Positions 40,465 to 49,378 of a DNA stretch of 64,000 bases are shown piece after piece (position 1 is the first letter of the stretch; the number at the start of each line of letters is the position of its first letter). The position numbers and the translations under genes are program-made. The notes under the pieces were generated by a model that was not told where the DNA came from, did not search any database, and was given only the letters and a program-made list of their open reading frames with translations. Source of the DNA: Scandinavium hiltneri (lineage in GTDB: Bacteria > Pseudomonadota > Gammaproteobacteria > Enterobacterales > Enterobacteriaceae); contig NZ_JALIGE010000076.1 of the NCBI RefSeq assembly GCF_024764835.1, positions 620,001 to 684,000 on the forward strand, written 5' to 3'.

Positions 40465-41946
40465 ATGAAGACACCATCGTCACAACCGCGCGCTATCTAT
40501 TACGTGGTCGCACTGCAAATTTGGGAATATTTTAGCTTTTATGGGATGCGCGCTCTGCTGATCCTGTATCTCACCAACCAACTGAAATACAACGATAACC
40601 ACGCTTATGCGCTGTTCAGCGCCTACTGCTCACTGGTCTATGTCACGCCAATCCTCGGCGGCTGGCTGGCGGATAAAGTGCTTGGCAACCGCATGGCGGT
40701 GATGATCGGCGCCTTTTTGATGGCCGTCGGCCACCTGGTGCTCGGCGCCAGTGAAATGTCATCGATGTTCTTGTACCTGTCATTGGCAATTATCGTTTGC
40801 GGCTACGGTCTGTTTAAATCGAACGTTAGCTGCCTGCTCGGCGAGCTTTATGAACCCACCGATCCGCGCCGTGACGGCGGTTTCTCGCTGCTTTACGCCG
40901 CAGGTAACGTCGGCTCCATCATTGCACCAATCGCCTGTGGCTACGTCCAGGAAGAATACAGCTGGGCGATGGGCTTCGCGCTTGCCGCCATCGGTATGCT
41001 CGCCGGTCTGGTGATTTTCCTCTGCGGGAACCGCCATTTCAGCCATACCGTCGGTGTGAACAAAGCCGTACTGTGCAGCAAGAAACTGGCCGTTCCGGTC
41101 TGGGGTTGGTTGCTGGCGCTGCTGGTTGTGTCGCCGATTGTCATTGCTGTGCTGTTCTGGAAAGAGTGGTCACTGTACGCGCTAATTGTTGCCACCGTTA
41201 TCGGCCTGGTAATGCTCGCGCAAATCTACAAAAAAGCAGAGAACCAGAAGCAGCGCAAAGAGTTGGGGCTTATTGTGGTCCTGACCTTCTTCAGCCTGCT
41301 GTTCTGGGCCTTTGCGCAGCAGGGCGGCAGCTCCATAAGCCTGTATATCGACCGTTTCGTGAACCGCGATATTCTTGGCTATGAAGTGCCAACGGCGATG
41401 TTCCAGTCGGTCAATGGTTTTGCCGTGATGATGTGCGGCGTGTTCCTCGCCTGGGTGGTCAAAGAATCGGTGACGGGTAACCGCGCAGTGCGCATCTGGG
41501 GTAAATACGCCCTGGGCCTTGGGCTGATGAGCGTAGGTTTCTGCATTCTGACCCTGAGCGCACGCTGGTCTGCGACCTACGGTCATTCATCGATGCCGCT
41601 GATGGTTCTGGGAATGGCGGTCATGGGCTTTGCCGAGCTGTTCATCGACCCGGTTGCGATGGCGCAAATCACGCGCATTGAAATTCCGGGCGTAACCGGT
41701 GTGCTGACCGGCATCTACATGCTGCTTTCCGGCGCAATCGCCAACTACGTCGCGGGCGTGATTGCCGATCAGACGTCACAAAGCGCCTTTGATGCTGCGG
41801 GGGCGATTAATTACTCTATTGATGCCTACATCGACGTGTTCAGCCAGATTACCTGGGGGTCATTGGCCTGTGTGGCCGTGGTGTTGGTCATCTGGCTTGG
41901 ACACGCCATGAAAGTCAGAGCCCGTCGTCTGGCGCTGGAGTCTTAA
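40465..41946 (+). CDS. dtpD: Dipeptide/proton permease D
   Basis: 493 residues, same as E. coli DtpD (YbgH), POT/PTR family. Proton-coupled uptake of di- and tripeptides across the inner membrane. The start MKTPSSQPRAIYYVVALQIWEYFSFYGMRALL contains the E-x-F-x-Y proton-coupling motif in TM1. GGWLADKVLGNRMAVM and the PTR2 signature FKSNVSCLLGELY follow, with about 14 helices. The 13 in-frame codons upstream (from 40426) have no ribosome-binding site. Convergent with phrB; the ends overlap by four bases. Confidence 0.95.
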   Translation: MKTPSSQPRAIYYVVALQIWEYFSFYGMRALLILYLTNQLKYNDNHAYALFSAYCSLVYVTPILGGWLADKVLGNRMAVMIGAFLMAVGHLVLGASEMSSMFLYLSLAIIVCGYGLFKSNVSCLLGELYEPTDPRRDGGFSLLYAAGNVGSIIAPIACGYVQEEYSWAMGFALAAIGMLAGLVIFLCGNRHFSHTVGVNKAVLCSKKLAVPVWGWLLALLVVSPIVIAVLFWKEWSLYALIVATVIGLVMLAQIYKKAENQKQRKELGLIVVLTFFSLLFWAFAQQGGSSISLYIDRFVNRDILGYEVPTAMFQSVNGFAVMMCGVFLAWVVKESVTGNRAVRIWGKYALGLGLMSVGFCILTLSARWSATYGHSSMPLMVLGMAVMGFAELFIDPVAMAQITRIEIPGVTGVLTGIYMLLSGAIANYVAGVIADQTSQSAFDAAGAINYSIDAYIDVFSQITWGSLACVAVVLVIWLGHAMKVRARRLALES

Positions 41947-43355
41947 GCCTTTCTGGCGGCTTCATACGCTGCCAGCGTCTCTATCCGCGCCTGTTTGTGA
42001 TTCACAATCGGGCGCGGATATTCTAGCGTTATCCCCTCTTTTTCCGCCCACTGCCACGGTTCGTGAATCGCCTTCTCTGGCACCGCGTTCAATTCAGATA
42101 GCCAGTGACGAATAAACACGCCTTCTTTATCAAACCGTTCGCCCTGCGTGGTCGGGTTAAATATTCGGAAATACGGTGCGGCATCGGTGCCGGTAGAAGC
42201 CGCCCACTGCCAGCCGCCGTTGTTGGCCGCTAAGTCGCCGTCTACCAACTGTGACATGAAGTAACGCTCGCCTTCCCGCCAGTCAATCAGCAAGTCTTTC
42301 ACCAGGAAGCTGGCGACAATCATCCGCAGGCGGTTGTGCATCCAGCCTGTTTCATTGAGCTGACGCATCGCCGCATCGACTATCGGGTAACCTGTTTTCC
42401 CCTGCTGCCAGGCGGCAAGCGCCGTCCTATCGTTGTTCCATGCGACATTATCTGTCCAGGCGATAAAGGGTTTATAGCGGCACAGTTCGGGATAATAGGT
42501 CATCAGATGGCGGTAAAATTCACGCCAGAGGAGTTCATTTAGCCAGACCGCACCGGGGCCGCCATCTTGCGCATGCGGACATTCCGCGAGAAGCCGATGC
42601 AGACACTGGCGCGCAGACAACACGCCCAACGTGAGGCACGCCGATAACCGACTGGTGCCCTCAATCGCGGGAAAATCTCGCTTTTCTTCGTACTCCGCGG
42701 CCTGCTGTTGGCAAAAGTGGCGCAGCCTGGCGATGGCGGTTTTCTCATCCGCTGGGAAGAGCGTGGTATCAAAGGGTTCTTGAGGAAGATTAAGTACAAT
42801 CTCAGTCGTTTCACACGCCCCATTGTCACGATTCGCCGGAGCTTGAACGCATTCCGGCAGCCCTTCTTTTAGTCGTCGCAGATACGCATTTTTAAACGGC
42901 GTAAAGACCTTATACATCTGATGATTACCGGTCATGACGCTACCGGGCGCCAGCATCACGCTGTCGTCAAACCCCTGACACGTTACTGTATCCAGCGTTT
43001 TTTCCACCCCGCTGTCACGCTGACGCTCGTTAATTTCATATTGATAGTTATAGAAAAGCCGATCGACTTGATGTTCATCGCAGACATTTTTCACCACCTC
43101 TACCGACGCCGCGAAATCCGCCACGTCGTGAAACAATAAAGGAATGCCTTTTTGCGCCAGCTGCGTTTGTAACGCATTTAGCTGGGCCTGCAAATATGCC
43201 GCCTGGCGTGGGGCCATATGGTGCTGCAGCCACTGTTGCGGCGTGGCAATAAACAACGCGATCACCTTGGCCTGACGATCCCGACAGGCGGCGGCCAACG
43301 CCAGATTATCGTGCAGGCGTAAATCCGTGCGAAACCAGACCAGATGGGTGGTCAT
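41943..43355 (-). CDS. phrB: Deoxyribodipyrimidine photolyase
   Basis: 470 residues (E. coli 472). Repairs cyclobutane pyrimidine dimers with blue light. N-terminal antenna domain (MTTHLVWFRTDLRLHDNLAL) and C-terminal FAD domain with WLNELLWREFYRHL, TGYPIVDAAMRQLNETGWMHNRLRMIVASFL and DGDLAANNGGWQWAASTGTDAAPYFRIFNP. The start ATG at 43355 has GGAGAG upstream; a longer open frame back to 43436 crosses the ybgA stop codon. Follows ybgA by ten bases, as in E. coli. Confidence 0.96.
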   Translation of the reverse strand: MTTHLVWFRTDLRLHDNLALAAACRDRQAKVIALFIATPQQWLQHHMAPRQAAYLQAQLNALQTQLAQKGIPLLFHDVADFAASVEVVKNVCDEHQVDRLFYNYQYEINERQRDSGVEKTLDTVTCQGFDDSVMLAPGSVMTGNHQMYKVFTPFKNAYLRRLKEGLPECVQAPANRDNGACETTEIVLNLPQEPFDTTLFPADEKTAIARLRHFCQQQAAEYEEKRDFPAIEGTSRLSACLTLGVLSARQCLHRLLAECPHAQDGGPGAVWLNELLWREFYRHLMTYYPELCRYKPFIAWTDNVAWNNDRTALAAWQQGKTGYPIVDAAMRQLNETGWMHNRLRMIVASFLVKDLLIDWREGERYFMSQLVDGDLAANNGGWQWAASTGTDAAPYFRIFNPTTQGERFDKEGVFIRHWLSELNAVPEKAIHEPWQWAEKEGITLEYPRPIVNHKQARIETLAAYEAARKA

Positions 43356-43365
43356 AACTCTCCGG

Positions 43366-44322
43366 TTAATGTCCGTAACGTAAACGTAAGGCTTCCGGCC
43401 AAGGGTCGAAATAGCGCTGCCCGGCCAGATAAGCATCAGGAAATTCAGCCATATAGTGTTTTAACAGCGTGACCGGTGCAAGCAACGGCTGCGTGCCCTG
43501 CCGATAGCGATCGATAAGGTCAGCCAATTCCTGCCGCTGTCGGCTGTTAAGCTGTTTGCGAAAGTAGCCCTGCACGTGCATCAAAACGTTGGTGTGATTG
43601 CGGCGAGTGGCCGGATGCGACATCAGCGTCATCAGGCGCTGGCGATATTCGACAAAGTAGTCCTCCAGCGACGTCCATTCCGCCATCGCCGCCACAAAGC
43701 GCCCGAGCTCACGGTAAAGCGGCTGAGAATGCGCCAGCAGTAACAGCTTATAGCGGCTGTGAAAGGCCATTAATTCGCCGCGATTCAGGCCCCGTACGCG
43801 AAGAGCGTGCAACTCATGCAGGGCATAAATACGCTCGACAAAGTTCTCACGCAGAACAGCGTCCTGTAACCGCCCGTCTTCTTCCACCGGCAGCCACGGG
43901 AATGTTTCCATCAGGATCCGGGTGTAAATGCCGCGTCCAGATTTGCGGCTGTATTGACCGTCGGCCTCGTATACCCGCACTCGCTCCATGCCACAGCTTG
44001 GCGATTTTGCGCACACAATATAGCCGCACAGCTTTTCGAAACGGGTAATCCGCTGACGGGTAAAATCGCGCATCGCCTGGGTTAAATCACCGTCGCGTCC
44101 ATCGCTAAAACGCAAATTCGTGCTGCCCTGCTCGTCTTTCATCAGTCGCAGCGCGGGTCTCGGCACTGGCAAACCAATGGCCATTTCCGGGCAGACGGGC
44201 TCAAACGCCACCAATGGGCTGAGATCCTCTACTGCAAAAGTCAGGCGTTTATGCCCGCCGTCAAAACGAACGGGCTCGCCTAATAAACAGGCGCTGATGC
44301 CAACCGGGATTTTCTCACTCAT
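43366..44322 (-). CDS. ybgA: YbgA, DUF523-DUF1722 protein
   Basis: 318 residues, about twice the length I recall for E. coli K-12 YbgA (about 169, C-terminal part only). The N-terminal DUF523 domain (1-150) has SACLLGEPVRFDGGHKR, FEPVCPEMAIGLPVPRPALRL and CGYIVCAKSPSCGMERVRVY, with conserved cysteines able to hold an Fe-S cluster; this family includes thiouracil desulfidase TudS. The C-terminal DUF1722 (about 185-310) has FHSRYKLLLLAHSQPLYRELGR and MSHPATRRNHTNVLMHVQGYF. AAGGAG precedes the ATG. Co-transcribed with phrB, but the function is not known. Confidence 0.9.
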   Translation of the reverse strand: MSEKIPVGISACLLGEPVRFDGGHKRLTFAVEDLSPLVAFEPVCPEMAIGLPVPRPALRLMKDEQGSTNLRFSDGRDGDLTQAMRDFTRQRITRFEKLCGYIVCAKSPSCGMERVRVYEADGQYSRKSGRGIYTRILMETFPWLPVEEDGRLQDAVLRENFVERIYALHELHALRVRGLNRGELMAFHSRYKLLLLAHSQPLYRELGRFVAAMAEWTSLEDYFVEYRQRLMTLMSHPATRRNHTNVLMHVQGYFRKQLNSRQRQELADLIDRYRQGTQPLLAPVTLLKHYMAEFPDAYLAGQRYFDPWPEALRLRYGH

Positions 44323-44366
44323 AACCGCTCCTTTCAGGCCTATAAAAGAAGTGTAGACGCCAGAAA

Positions 44367-44393
44367 ACGAAAAAGGCCGCACAAGGCGGCCTG
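44367..44393 (-). terminator. ybfA terminator
   Basis: Minus strand AGGCCGC - CTTGT - GCGGCCT followed by TTTTCG, about 50 bases beyond the ybfA stop codon and upstream of ybgA. Confidence 0.75.
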
Positions 44394-44443
44394 GACGTAA
44401 TTCGGTAAAATTTTAGGATTCTATCCAGCGGGATCGTTACAGA

Positions 44444-44644
44444 TCAGTAAAAATCACAGGTCGCTTTTTCGGCCTGATCCATCCACACCGGTTTTTCACT
44501 GGTTTTAGACCAGACACGGTGCAGGTAGCTGTAAAAACGACCACGATCTTTCCAGAACAGCATTACTGGTAGCGCCAAAACACCCGCCACAACGGCGAAA
44601 GTACGACGCATCAATACAACATGTGCAGGAAACTCTTTGTACAT
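44444..44644 (-). CDS. ybfA: YbfA, DUF2517 small protein
   Basis: 66 residues (E. coli 68). One hydrophobic helix (FAVVAGVLALPVMLFW, about 15-30) followed by a conserved charged tail FYSYLHRVWSKTSEKPVWM. Probably inner-membrane; function unknown. The ATG at 44644 follows AAGGGGAGAGAG. Divergent from the kdp operon with a 299-base gap. Confidence 0.9.
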   Translation of the reverse strand: MYKEFPAHVVLMRRTFAVVAGVLALPVMLFWKDRGRFYSYLHRVWSKTSEKPVWMDQAEKATCDFY

Positions 44645-44840
44645 AATCTCTCTCCCCTTTCATGGCCGGCAACGCACGCCGGTAAACGTTAACTGGGTCA
44701 AATAATACCGCTTTGGTTGTAATTTTGCTACTCATCCGACCACTTTTTTACGTCGACAGGGGCTGATTTACACTTCTCGCCGTAATTAAGTTACATAAAA
44801 GTTAAATTAATACTAACCACTAGTTAATTAATGGTCTTCT

Positions 44841-44866
44841 CCATTTTTATACTATTTTTACACCCT
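44841..44866 (+). promoter_or_regulatory. KdpE-binding region of the kdp promoter
   Basis: CATTTTTATACTATTTTTACACC closely matches the T-rich KdpE site upstream of E. coli kdpF. It lies about 80-100 bases before the kdpF start codon in a very AT-rich segment. Phospho-KdpE would activate kdpFABC from here under K+ limitation. Confidence 0.65.
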
Positions 44867-44943
44867 GCCCTGCGTTTTTTGCGAAATCTTTGCACCAAAA
44901 AACTTACCGTTACCGCACTTCATTAAACACCTGGAGGTGGACT

Positions 44944-45033
44944 GTGAGTGCAGGCGTGTTAACGGGTATCGTTCTGGTTTTCCTGTTGTTGGGTTATCTG
45001 GTTTATGCCCTGATCAATGCGGAGGCCTTCTGA
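44944..45033 (+). CDS. kdpF: KdpF, small subunit of the K+-ATPase
   Basis: 29 residues: MSAGVLTGIVLVFLLLGYLV then YALINAEAF, same length as E. coli KdpF. Single membrane helix stabilising the KdpFABC complex. GTG start after TGGAGGTGGACT. The stop overlaps the kdpA ATG by one base (TGATG). Confidence 0.95.
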   Translation: MSAGVLTGIVLVFLLLGYLVYALINAEAF

Positions 45034-46712
45034 TGGCTGCGCAAGGGTTTTTACTGATAGCCAGTTTTTTACTGGTCCTGTTCATTCTGGCGCGCCCGTT
45101 GGGCCTCGTGCTGGCGCGACTGATAGCCAATACGCCGCTGCCCGGCACGGCCAAAATTGAACGCGGGCTGTGGCGCCTGATGGGTATCTCCTCCCAAGAG
45201 ATGAACTGGCGGCAATATCTGCTGGCTATCCTGATGCTCAACGTATTGGGGATTTTGGTGCTGTTCGCCATGCTGATGTTGCAGGACGTTCTGCCGCTCA
45301 ATCCGCAACACTTCCCGGGGCTTTCGTGGGATCTGGCGATGAACACCGCCATCAGCTTTGTCTCCAACACCAACTGGCAGGCGTATAGCGGCGAAAGTAC
45401 GCTGAGTTACTTCAGCCAAATGACCGGGCTGGCAGTGCAAAACTTCTTGTCTGCGGCCACCGGCATCGCAGTGATATTTGCGCTGATCCGCGGTTTCTGC
45501 CGCCACAGCACCAATACGCTGGGTAACGCATGGATGGACATCGTGCGCGTTACGTTGTGGATCCTGCTGCCGCTGTCGCTGGTGATTGCGCTGTTTATGA
45601 TCCAGCAAGGCACGCTGCAAAACCTTCTCCCGTACCAGCATTTCACCTCGCTCGAAGGCGTGAAAGGCCTGCTGCCAATGGGTCCGGTTGCGTCGCAGGA
45701 AGCCATCAAAATGCTCGGCACCAACGGCGGCGGTTTCTTTAACGCCAACTCCAGCCATCCATTTGAAAACCCAACGGCGTTGACTAATGCGGTGCAAATG
45801 CTGGCGATTTTCCTGATCCCGACCGCGCTGTGTTTCGCCTTCGGTGAAGCAGTTAACGACCGTCGCCAGGGGCGCACGATCCTGTGGGCGATGTCGGTCA
45901 TCTTCGTCATCTGCGTAGCGGTCGTGATGTGGGCAGAGCTCAGCGGGAATCCTCACTTCCTGAAACTCGGGGCCGACAGCGCCATCAATATGGAAGGCAA
46001 AGAGAGCCGGTTCGGCATTCTGCAAAGCAGCCTGTTTGCGGTGGTGACGACCGCGGCGTCCTGCGGCGCAGTGAACGCCATGCACGACTCCTTTACCGCG
46101 CTCGGTGGAATGGTGCCAATGTGGCTAATGCAGATTGGTGAAGTGGTGTTCGGCGGCGTGGGTTCCGGGCTGTACGGCATGCTGCTGTTCGTGCTGCTGG
46201 CGGTGTTTATCGCCGGGCTGATGATTGGCCGTACGCCGGAATATCTCGGTAAAAAAATCGACGTGCGCGAAATGAAAATGACCGCGCTGGCGATCCTCGT
46301 GACGCCGGCACTGGTTCTGCTTGGCACTGCGCTGGCGATGATGACTGACGCCGGTCGCGCCGGAATATTCAACCCGGGCATTCACGGCTTTAGCGAAGTA
46401 CTGTACGCCGTCTCTTCCGCCGCCAATAACAACGGTAGCGCCTTCGGCGGCCTGAGTGCTAACTCTCCATTCTGGAACTGCCTGCTGGCCTTCTGCATGC
46501 TCGTCGGACGCTTCGGGGTGATCGTACCTGTACTGGCCATCGCCGGCTCACTGGTGAGCAAGAAAATTCAGCCCGCCAGCACCGGCACGTTACCGACCTT
46601 CGGCCCGCTGTTTGTTGGCTTGCTGATAGGGACCGTGATTTTGGTCGGCGCTCTGACCTTTATTCCCGCCCTGGCGTTAGGCCCGGTCGCAGAACATCTC
46701 TCTTCGTTATAA
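45033..46712 (+). CDS. kdpA: Potassium-transporting ATPase, K+-binding subunit
   Basis: 559 residues (E. coli 557). SKT-type channel-like subunit with four pore repeats; selectivity-filter segments are seen in FVSNTNWQAYSGE, LGTNGGGFFNANSSHPFENP, TTAASCGAVNAMHDSF and VSSAANNNGSAFGG. The start MAAQGFLLIASF at 45033 is the conserved one and overlaps kdpF; the open frame continues upstream but reads through kdpF in another frame. Confidence 0.97.
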   Translation: MAAQGFLLIASFLLVLFILARPLGLVLARLIANTPLPGTAKIERGLWRLMGISSQEMNWRQYLLAILMLNVLGILVLFAMLMLQDVLPLNPQHFPGLSWDLAMNTAISFVSNTNWQAYSGESTLSYFSQMTGLAVQNFLSAATGIAVIFALIRGFCRHSTNTLGNAWMDIVRVTLWILLPLSLVIALFMIQQGTLQNLLPYQHFTSLEGVKGLLPMGPVASQEAIKMLGTNGGGFFNANSSHPFENPTALTNAVQMLAIFLIPTALCFAFGEAVNDRRQGRTILWAMSVIFVICVAVVMWAELSGNPHFLKLGADSAINMEGKESRFGILQSSLFAVVTTAASCGAVNAMHDSFTALGGMVPMWLMQIGEVVFGGVGSGLYGMLLFVLLAVFIAGLMIGRTPEYLGKKIDVREMKMTALAILVTPALVLLGTALAMMTDAGRAGIFNPGIHGFSEVLYAVSSAANNNGSAFGGLSANSPFWNCLLAFCMLVGRFGVIVPVLAIAGSLVSKKIQPASTGTLPTFGPLFVGLLIGTVILVGALTFIPALALGPVAEHLSSL

Positions 46713-46732
46713 GACAGCTGGAGACACGTTTT

Positions 46733-48781
46733 ATGAGTCGTAAGCAAACGGCAATTTTCGAACCGGCCCTGGTTCGCCAGGCCCTGCTGGATGCCGTAAA
46801 AAAACTGAGTCCAGCCGTACAGTGGCGTAACCCGGTGATGTTTATCGTCTGGCTGGGCAGCGTGTTGACCACCCTGCTCGCCGTGGCGATGGCCTTTGGA
46901 AAAGTGCCCGGTAGCGCTGGCTTCACGGCGGCAATCAGCATCTGGCTGTGGTTTACCGTGCTGTTCGCTAACGTCGCCGAAGCGCTGGCGGAAGGCCGCA
47001 GCAAGGCACAGGCCAACAGCCTGAAAGGCATTCAGAAAACGTCTTTCGCCCGTAAACTGCGCGCGCCACAGCATGATGCTCAGGTCGATCACATTCCGGC
47101 TGATGACCTGCGCAAAGGCGACATCGTTCTGGTGGAGGCTGGCGACATCATCCCGTGCGACGGTGAAGTTATCGAAGGTGGCGCGTCGGTGGATGAAAGC
47201 GCAATTACCGGCGAATCCGCGCCAGTTATCCGCGAATCCGGCGGCGACTTCGCCTCGGTAACGGGTGGCACGCGCATTCTTTCCGACTGGCTGGTTATCC
47301 GTTGCAGCGTCAACCCAGGCGAAACCTTCCTTGACCGAATGATCGCCATGGTCGAAGGCGCTCAGCGTCGTAAAACGCCAAACGAAATCGCTCTGACCAT
47401 TTTGCTGGTCGCGCTGACCATCGTGTTCCTGCTGGCAACCGCCACCCTGTGGCCGTTCTCCGCGTACGGCGGAACAGCGGTCAGCGTAACAGTGCTGGTT
47501 GCGCTGCTGGTTTGTCTGATCCCGACGACTATCGGCGGGCTGCTGTCGGCTATCGGCGTGGCCGGGATGAGCCGGATGCTCGGTGCCAACGTGATTGCCA
47601 CCAGCGGCCGTGCGGTTGAAGCGGCGGGTGATGTGGACGTGTTGCTGCTGGATAAAACCGGCACCATCACTCTCGGCAACCGTCAGGCGTCTCAGTTCCT
47701 GCCCGCTCCAGGTGTCGATGAGAAAACCCTCGCCGATGCCGCGCAGCTAGCGTCGCTGGCCGACGAAACACCGGAAGGCCGCAGTATCGTGGTGCTGGCA
47801 AAACAGCGCTTCAATCTGCGCGAACGCGACATGCAGGAACTGCAGGCCACGTTTGTGCCGTTTACCGCACAGACCCGTATGAGCGGCATCAATATCCACG
47901 ACCGCATGATCCGTAAAGGCTCCGTGGATGCTATCCGCCGTCACGTGGAAGCCAACAACGGGCACTTCCCGCCGCAGGTCGACACGCAGGTCGAAAGCGT
48001 GGCGCGTCAGGGTGGTACCCCGCTGGTGGTGGTGGAAGGTGCGACGGTGCTCGGTGTGATTGCACTGAAGGACATCGTTAAAGGCGGCATTAAAGAGCGT
48101 TTCGCACAGCTGCGCAAAATGGGCATTAAAACGGTGATGATCACCGGCGATAACCGCCTGACGGCCGCCGCCATCGCCGCCGAAGCAGGCGTAGATGATT
48201 TCCTGGCGGAAGCGACGCCGGAAGCCAAGCTGGCGCTGATTCGTCAGTATCAGGCGGAAGGCCGTCTGGTGGCGATGACTGGCGACGGTACCAACGACGC
48301 CCCGGCGTTAGCGCAGGCTGACGTGGCCGTGGCGATGAACTCCGGAACCCAGGCCGCAAAAGAAGCGGGCAACATGGTCGATCTGGACTCCAACCCGACC
48401 AAATTGATTGAAGTGGTGCACATCGGTAAACAGATGCTGATGACCCGTGGGTCGCTGACCACCTTCAGTATTGCCAACGACGTGGCGAAGTATTTTGCCA
48501 TCATCCCGGCGGCGTTTGCGGCTACCTATCCGCAGCTCAACGCGCTGAACGTGATGCACCTGAACTCGCCCGCGTCAGCCATTCTCAGCGCCGTTATCTT
48601 TAACGCCCTGATTATTGTGTTCCTGATCCCGCTGGCGTTAAAAGGCGTGAGTTATAAGCCACTGACGGCAGCAGCAATGCTGCGCCGTAACCTGTGGATT
48701 TACGGCCTCGGTGGCCTGCTGGTGCCGTTCATCGGCATCAAAGTGATTGACCTGTTGCTGACCCTGTCTGGTCTGGTGTAA
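46733..48781 (+). CDS. kdpB: Potassium-transporting P-type ATPase, catalytic subunit
   Basis: 682 residues, same as E. coli. Hydrolyses ATP to drive K+ import through KdpA. Actuator loop ESAITGESAPV (with TGES), phosphorylation site Asp307 in LLDKTGTITLG, nucleotide-binding and P-domain motifs MITGDNRLTAAAIA and MTGDGTNDAPALAQADV. Gap to kdpA 20 bases. Confidence 0.98.
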   Translation: MSRKQTAIFEPALVRQALLDAVKKLSPAVQWRNPVMFIVWLGSVLTTLLAVAMAFGKVPGSAGFTAAISIWLWFTVLFANVAEALAEGRSKAQANSLKGIQKTSFARKLRAPQHDAQVDHIPADDLRKGDIVLVEAGDIIPCDGEVIEGGASVDESAITGESAPVIRESGGDFASVTGGTRILSDWLVIRCSVNPGETFLDRMIAMVEGAQRRKTPNEIALTILLVALTIVFLLATATLWPFSAYGGTAVSVTVLVALLVCLIPTTIGGLLSAIGVAGMSRMLGANVIATSGRAVEAAGDVDVLLLDKTGTITLGNRQASQFLPAPGVDEKTLADAAQLASLADETPEGRSIVVLAKQRFNLRERDMQELQATFVPFTAQTRMSGINIHDRMIRKGSVDAIRRHVEANNGHFPPQVDTQVESVARQGGTPLVVVEGATVLGVIALKDIVKGGIKERFAQLRKMGIKTVMITGDNRLTAAAIAAEAGVDDFLAEATPEAKLALIRQYQAEGRLVAMTGDGTNDAPALAQADVAVAMNSGTQAAKEAGNMVDLDSNPTKLIEVVHIGKQMLMTRGSLTTFSIANDVAKYFAIIPAAFAATYPQLNALNVMHLNSPASAILSAVIFNALIIVFLIPLALKGVSYKPLTAAAMLRRNLWIYGLGGLLVPFIGIKVIDLLLTLSGLV

Positions 48782-48793
48782 GAGGAAATGACA

Positions 48794-49369
48794 ATGGCGA
48801 CGTTACGTCCTGCACTGGTAGTTCTGATTTTTTTAACCCTGGTCACCGGCGGCGTGTATCCGCTGCTCACCACCACGCTTGGACAATGGTGGTTCGCCGA
48901 CCAGGCCAACGGCTCGTTGATTCATCAGGACAACCAGATTCGTGGTTCGCACTTGATTGGTCAGCAGTTTTCAGCGCCGGGATATTTTCACGGTCGCCCT
49001 TCCGCCACCGCCAATAGCCCCTATAATCCAGAGGCATCCGGCGGCAGTAACCTGGCAGGCAGTAATCCAGAGCTGGATAAAGAGGTGGCGGCGCGGGTGG
49101 CGCAACTGCGTCAGGACAATCCGCAGGCAGACGCACAGGTTCCCGTCGAACTGGTGACGACGTCCGCGAGCGGGCTTGATTACAGCCTGACGCCGCAGTC
49201 GGTGGACTGGCAAATACCGCGCGTGGCGCAGGCCCGTCACCTGTCTGTAGCAACGCTGACGACGCTGGTTGCCGAACACACACAGCAGCCGCTGGTGAGC
49301 TTCCTCGGCCAGCCGGTGGTGAATATTGTTGAGCTGAACATGGCGCTGGATGCCCTGAAACAACCGTAA
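48794..49369 (+). CDS. kdpC: Potassium-transporting ATPase, KdpC subunit
   Basis: 191 residues (E. coli 190). One N-terminal membrane helix (LVVLIFLTLVTGGVYPLLTT) and a periplasmic domain with GYFHGRPSATANSPYNPEASGGSNL and NPELDKEVAARVAQLR. The second of two close ATGs (48794) is chosen because GAGG lies eight bases upstream; for the first (48788) the spacing is only two. Confidence 0.95.
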   Translation: MATLRPALVVLIFLTLVTGGVYPLLTTTLGQWWFADQANGSLIHQDNQIRGSHLIGQQFSAPGYFHGRPSATANSPYNPEASGGSNLAGSNPELDKEVAARVAQLRQDNPQADAQVPVELVTTSASGLDYSLTPQSVDWQIPRVAQARHLSVATLTTLVAEHTQQPLVSFLGQPVVNIVELNMALDALKQP

Positions 49370-49378
49370 GGATTGAGC

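Noticed and set aside
45069..46085. 338-codon open frame antisense to kdpA
   Set aside because: Gln/His/Arg-rich shadow of a membrane-protein gene; no supporting start signals.
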